DNA from: Lachnospiraceae bacterium | Lineage (GTDB): Bacteria > Bacillota > Clostridia > Lachnospirales > Lachnospiraceae | Direction of reading: 5' to 3' | DNA length: 5,434 nt | NCBI GenBank assembly: GCA_021200345.1 | Contig: JAJQGR010000339.1 | Location: 1 to 5,434 of the forward strand | Part shown: positions 4,393 to 5,434 of the stretch, one piece after another | Position numbering within the stretch: position 1 is the first letter of the stretch | Layout of the letters: every line of letters starts with the position of its first letter | The notes under the pieces: model-generated | What the model saw: the letters and a program-made list of their open reading frames with translations, nothing else | Told to the model about the DNA's origin: nothing | Database searches by the model: none | Translations under genes and position numbers: made by a program

Positions 4393-5434
4393 TTATAGTT
4401 CAATTCCGTTCTCCCGGCACAGCCTGCGGGCGCTTTCCACGCTGTCCACACCGGTTTTATTTTTGATCGGCGCGAATTCTCTCTCCCTCACCACCTCAAA
4501 GGGCAGACAGGTATCCAGCTGATGAATCATATCCAGCACCAGCTCCTCATACTTGTATCCGTTGGGGCTTACCGGGTTCACATGCTGCCCGTTTTCATCA
4601 ATGTGAGGGATTTTTTTCTCCACCACATGACAGGGCATTTTCCCGTGGAACAAAGTTTCCAGCGCGTGAATATTGAAAAGGTAATTCAGGATTACACCAA
4701 AATTATAGGCAGGCTCTCCTTTTTCATTCTTCACGCTGACCATTTCATCCGTCAGTTCATAGTACTCCACTATACTGGGTCTGCCATCCTCCAGGCAGAC
4801 CACGCCTACGCCCTCTCGTGGCGCGTTCTTCCTGACTACCTTGGCTCCCACGCTCACACCCGCGTCCAGAGTTGCCCCCGCAAACACAGGATCAGCGATT
4901 CTCTGCAGTACATTATCCACTGAAAAAACATTCAGCCACTCAATCCCCTGTTTATGGGCAAAATCAACCAGCCCCGCCTCCTGCATACTGGTAAACCAGC
5001 CTCCGTTTCCGTTGGGGGAGGTACTTATTTTGTACTTCTCCTCCATATATACATGGCCGTCATAATCCGAAGCCGGCGCCATCTTCTGCATGAAAAAGTG
5101 GACGTATTCCTCCGGATAGCCAAAATACTCCTTTTCTTTCAAAAAGGCTCTGGTCACCCGGTCATTTTTATCACTGGTCATCACAAACAGATGAAAATAT
5201 GTTCCTGTCTGTCTGACCACATCCATCATGTTTTCAATCAGCCGCTGAAATATGTATACCGGTCTGGTCAGTCCAATATCATATACGCCCTTTGGGTCAT
5301 TGCTTCCAAGCCTCGTTCCCATCCCGCCGGCCAGAAGAACAGCGGCAATTTTTCCCTCGCGGATAGCCCTGACACCGATTTGGGTAAAATATTCTTTCTT
5401 TTCCTCGATTTCTGTCAGCTCCAGGGCTCCCAGG
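4393..5434 (-). CDS. UAP1-like UTP:sugar-1-phosphate uridylyltransferase, 5' partial
   Basis: 346 codons plus the stop are visible; the start lies beyond the right edge. The protein belongs to the UDPGP family of nucleotidyltransferases, which make a UDP-sugar and pyrophosphate from UTP and a sugar 1-phosphate. Counting from the first visible residue, the nucleotide loop LLAGGMGTRLG is at 33-43 with PKG at 47-49. The sugar-binding PNGNGG is at 140-145, SVDN at 171-174, VEYYEL at 222-227, and REREFAPIKN at 316-325. The order and wording match eukaryotic UAP1 (N-acetylhexosamine 1-phosphate) better than GalU-type enzymes, but some bacterial relatives act on glucose or galactose 1-phosphate, so the substrate stays open. 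The ATG at 5322 splits the GGMGTRLG loop and is not the start. Compared with UAP1 relatives, an N-terminal region of several tens of residues is missing. galE follows at 33 bp. Confidence 0.9.
   Translation of the reverse strand, partial: LGALELTEIEEKKEYFTQIGVRAIREGKIAAVLLAGGMGTRLGSNDPKGVYDIGLTRPVYIFQRLIENMMDVVRQTGTYFHLFVMTSDKNDRVTRAFLKEKEYFGYPEEYVHFFMQKMAPASDYDGHVYMEEKYKISTSPNGNGGWFTSMQEAGLVDFAHKQGIEWLNVFSVDNVLQRIADPVFAGATLDAGVSVGAKVVRKNAPREGVGVVCLEDGRPSIVEYYELTDEMVSVKNEKGEPAYNFGVILNYLFNIHALETLFHGKMPCHVVEKKIPHIDENGQHVNPVSPNGYKYEELVLDMIHQLDTCLPFEVVREREFAPIKNKTGVDSVESARRLCRENGIEL

Noticed and set aside
5320..5322. ATG at 5322 as the start of the UAP1-like gene
   Set aside because: The frame stays open to the window edge and the codons before it encode the conserved start of the nucleotide loop (LLAGG).

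Overview
The window looks like a chromosomal segment from a low-to-mid GC Gram-positive anaerobe of the Clostridia, most likely Lachnospiraceae. This rests on strong AGGAGG-type ribosome binding sites, an Amt transporter fused to a P-II domain, a RelQ-type small alarmone synthetase, a short conserved clostridial hypothetical gene and a UAP1-like pyrophosphorylase next to galE. It is an inference from protein style, not from a marker gene. I see no mobile element, CRISPR array, tRNA or rRNA.

Layout, left to right. Positions 1-324 hold no gene. They carry a possible minus-strand promoter with an upstream 11-bp tandem repeat (17-74), then a cluster of hairpins (154-302) that includes the likely terminators of amt. 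Positions 325-2091 (minus) encode the ammonium transporter with a C-terminal P-II domain. Positions 2092-2409 are its regulatory leader: a near-consensus sigma-A promoter (TTGACA, 17 bp, TATATT), a first terminator-like hairpin, then a two-hairpin motif whose loops have the AxxGxx form recognised by ANTAR antiterminators, the second hairpin overlapping the 5' arm of a second terminator. Positions 2410-3048 (minus) encode a small (p)ppGpp synthetase. Across a 23-bp divergent gap lies a plus-strand conserved hypothetical gene (3072-3341). It runs tail to tail, with one base between stop codons, into galE (3343-4359, minus). galE follows a UAP1-like nucleotidyltransferase (4393-5434, minus) whose 5' end is beyond the window.

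Functionally there are two modules. The left one concerns nitrogen and stringent signalling: ammonium uptake, a built-in P-II sensor lacking the uridylylation tyrosine, a probable RNA-level nitrogen switch, and an alarmone synthetase upstream on the same strand. The right one is nucleotide-sugar supply: a UTP-dependent sugar-1-phosphate uridylyltransferase followed at 33 bp by an epimerase whose Cys299 predicts that it also accepts N-acetylated UDP-sugars. The most interesting element is the amt leader, which looks like a tandem attenuator with ANTAR-type hexaloops.
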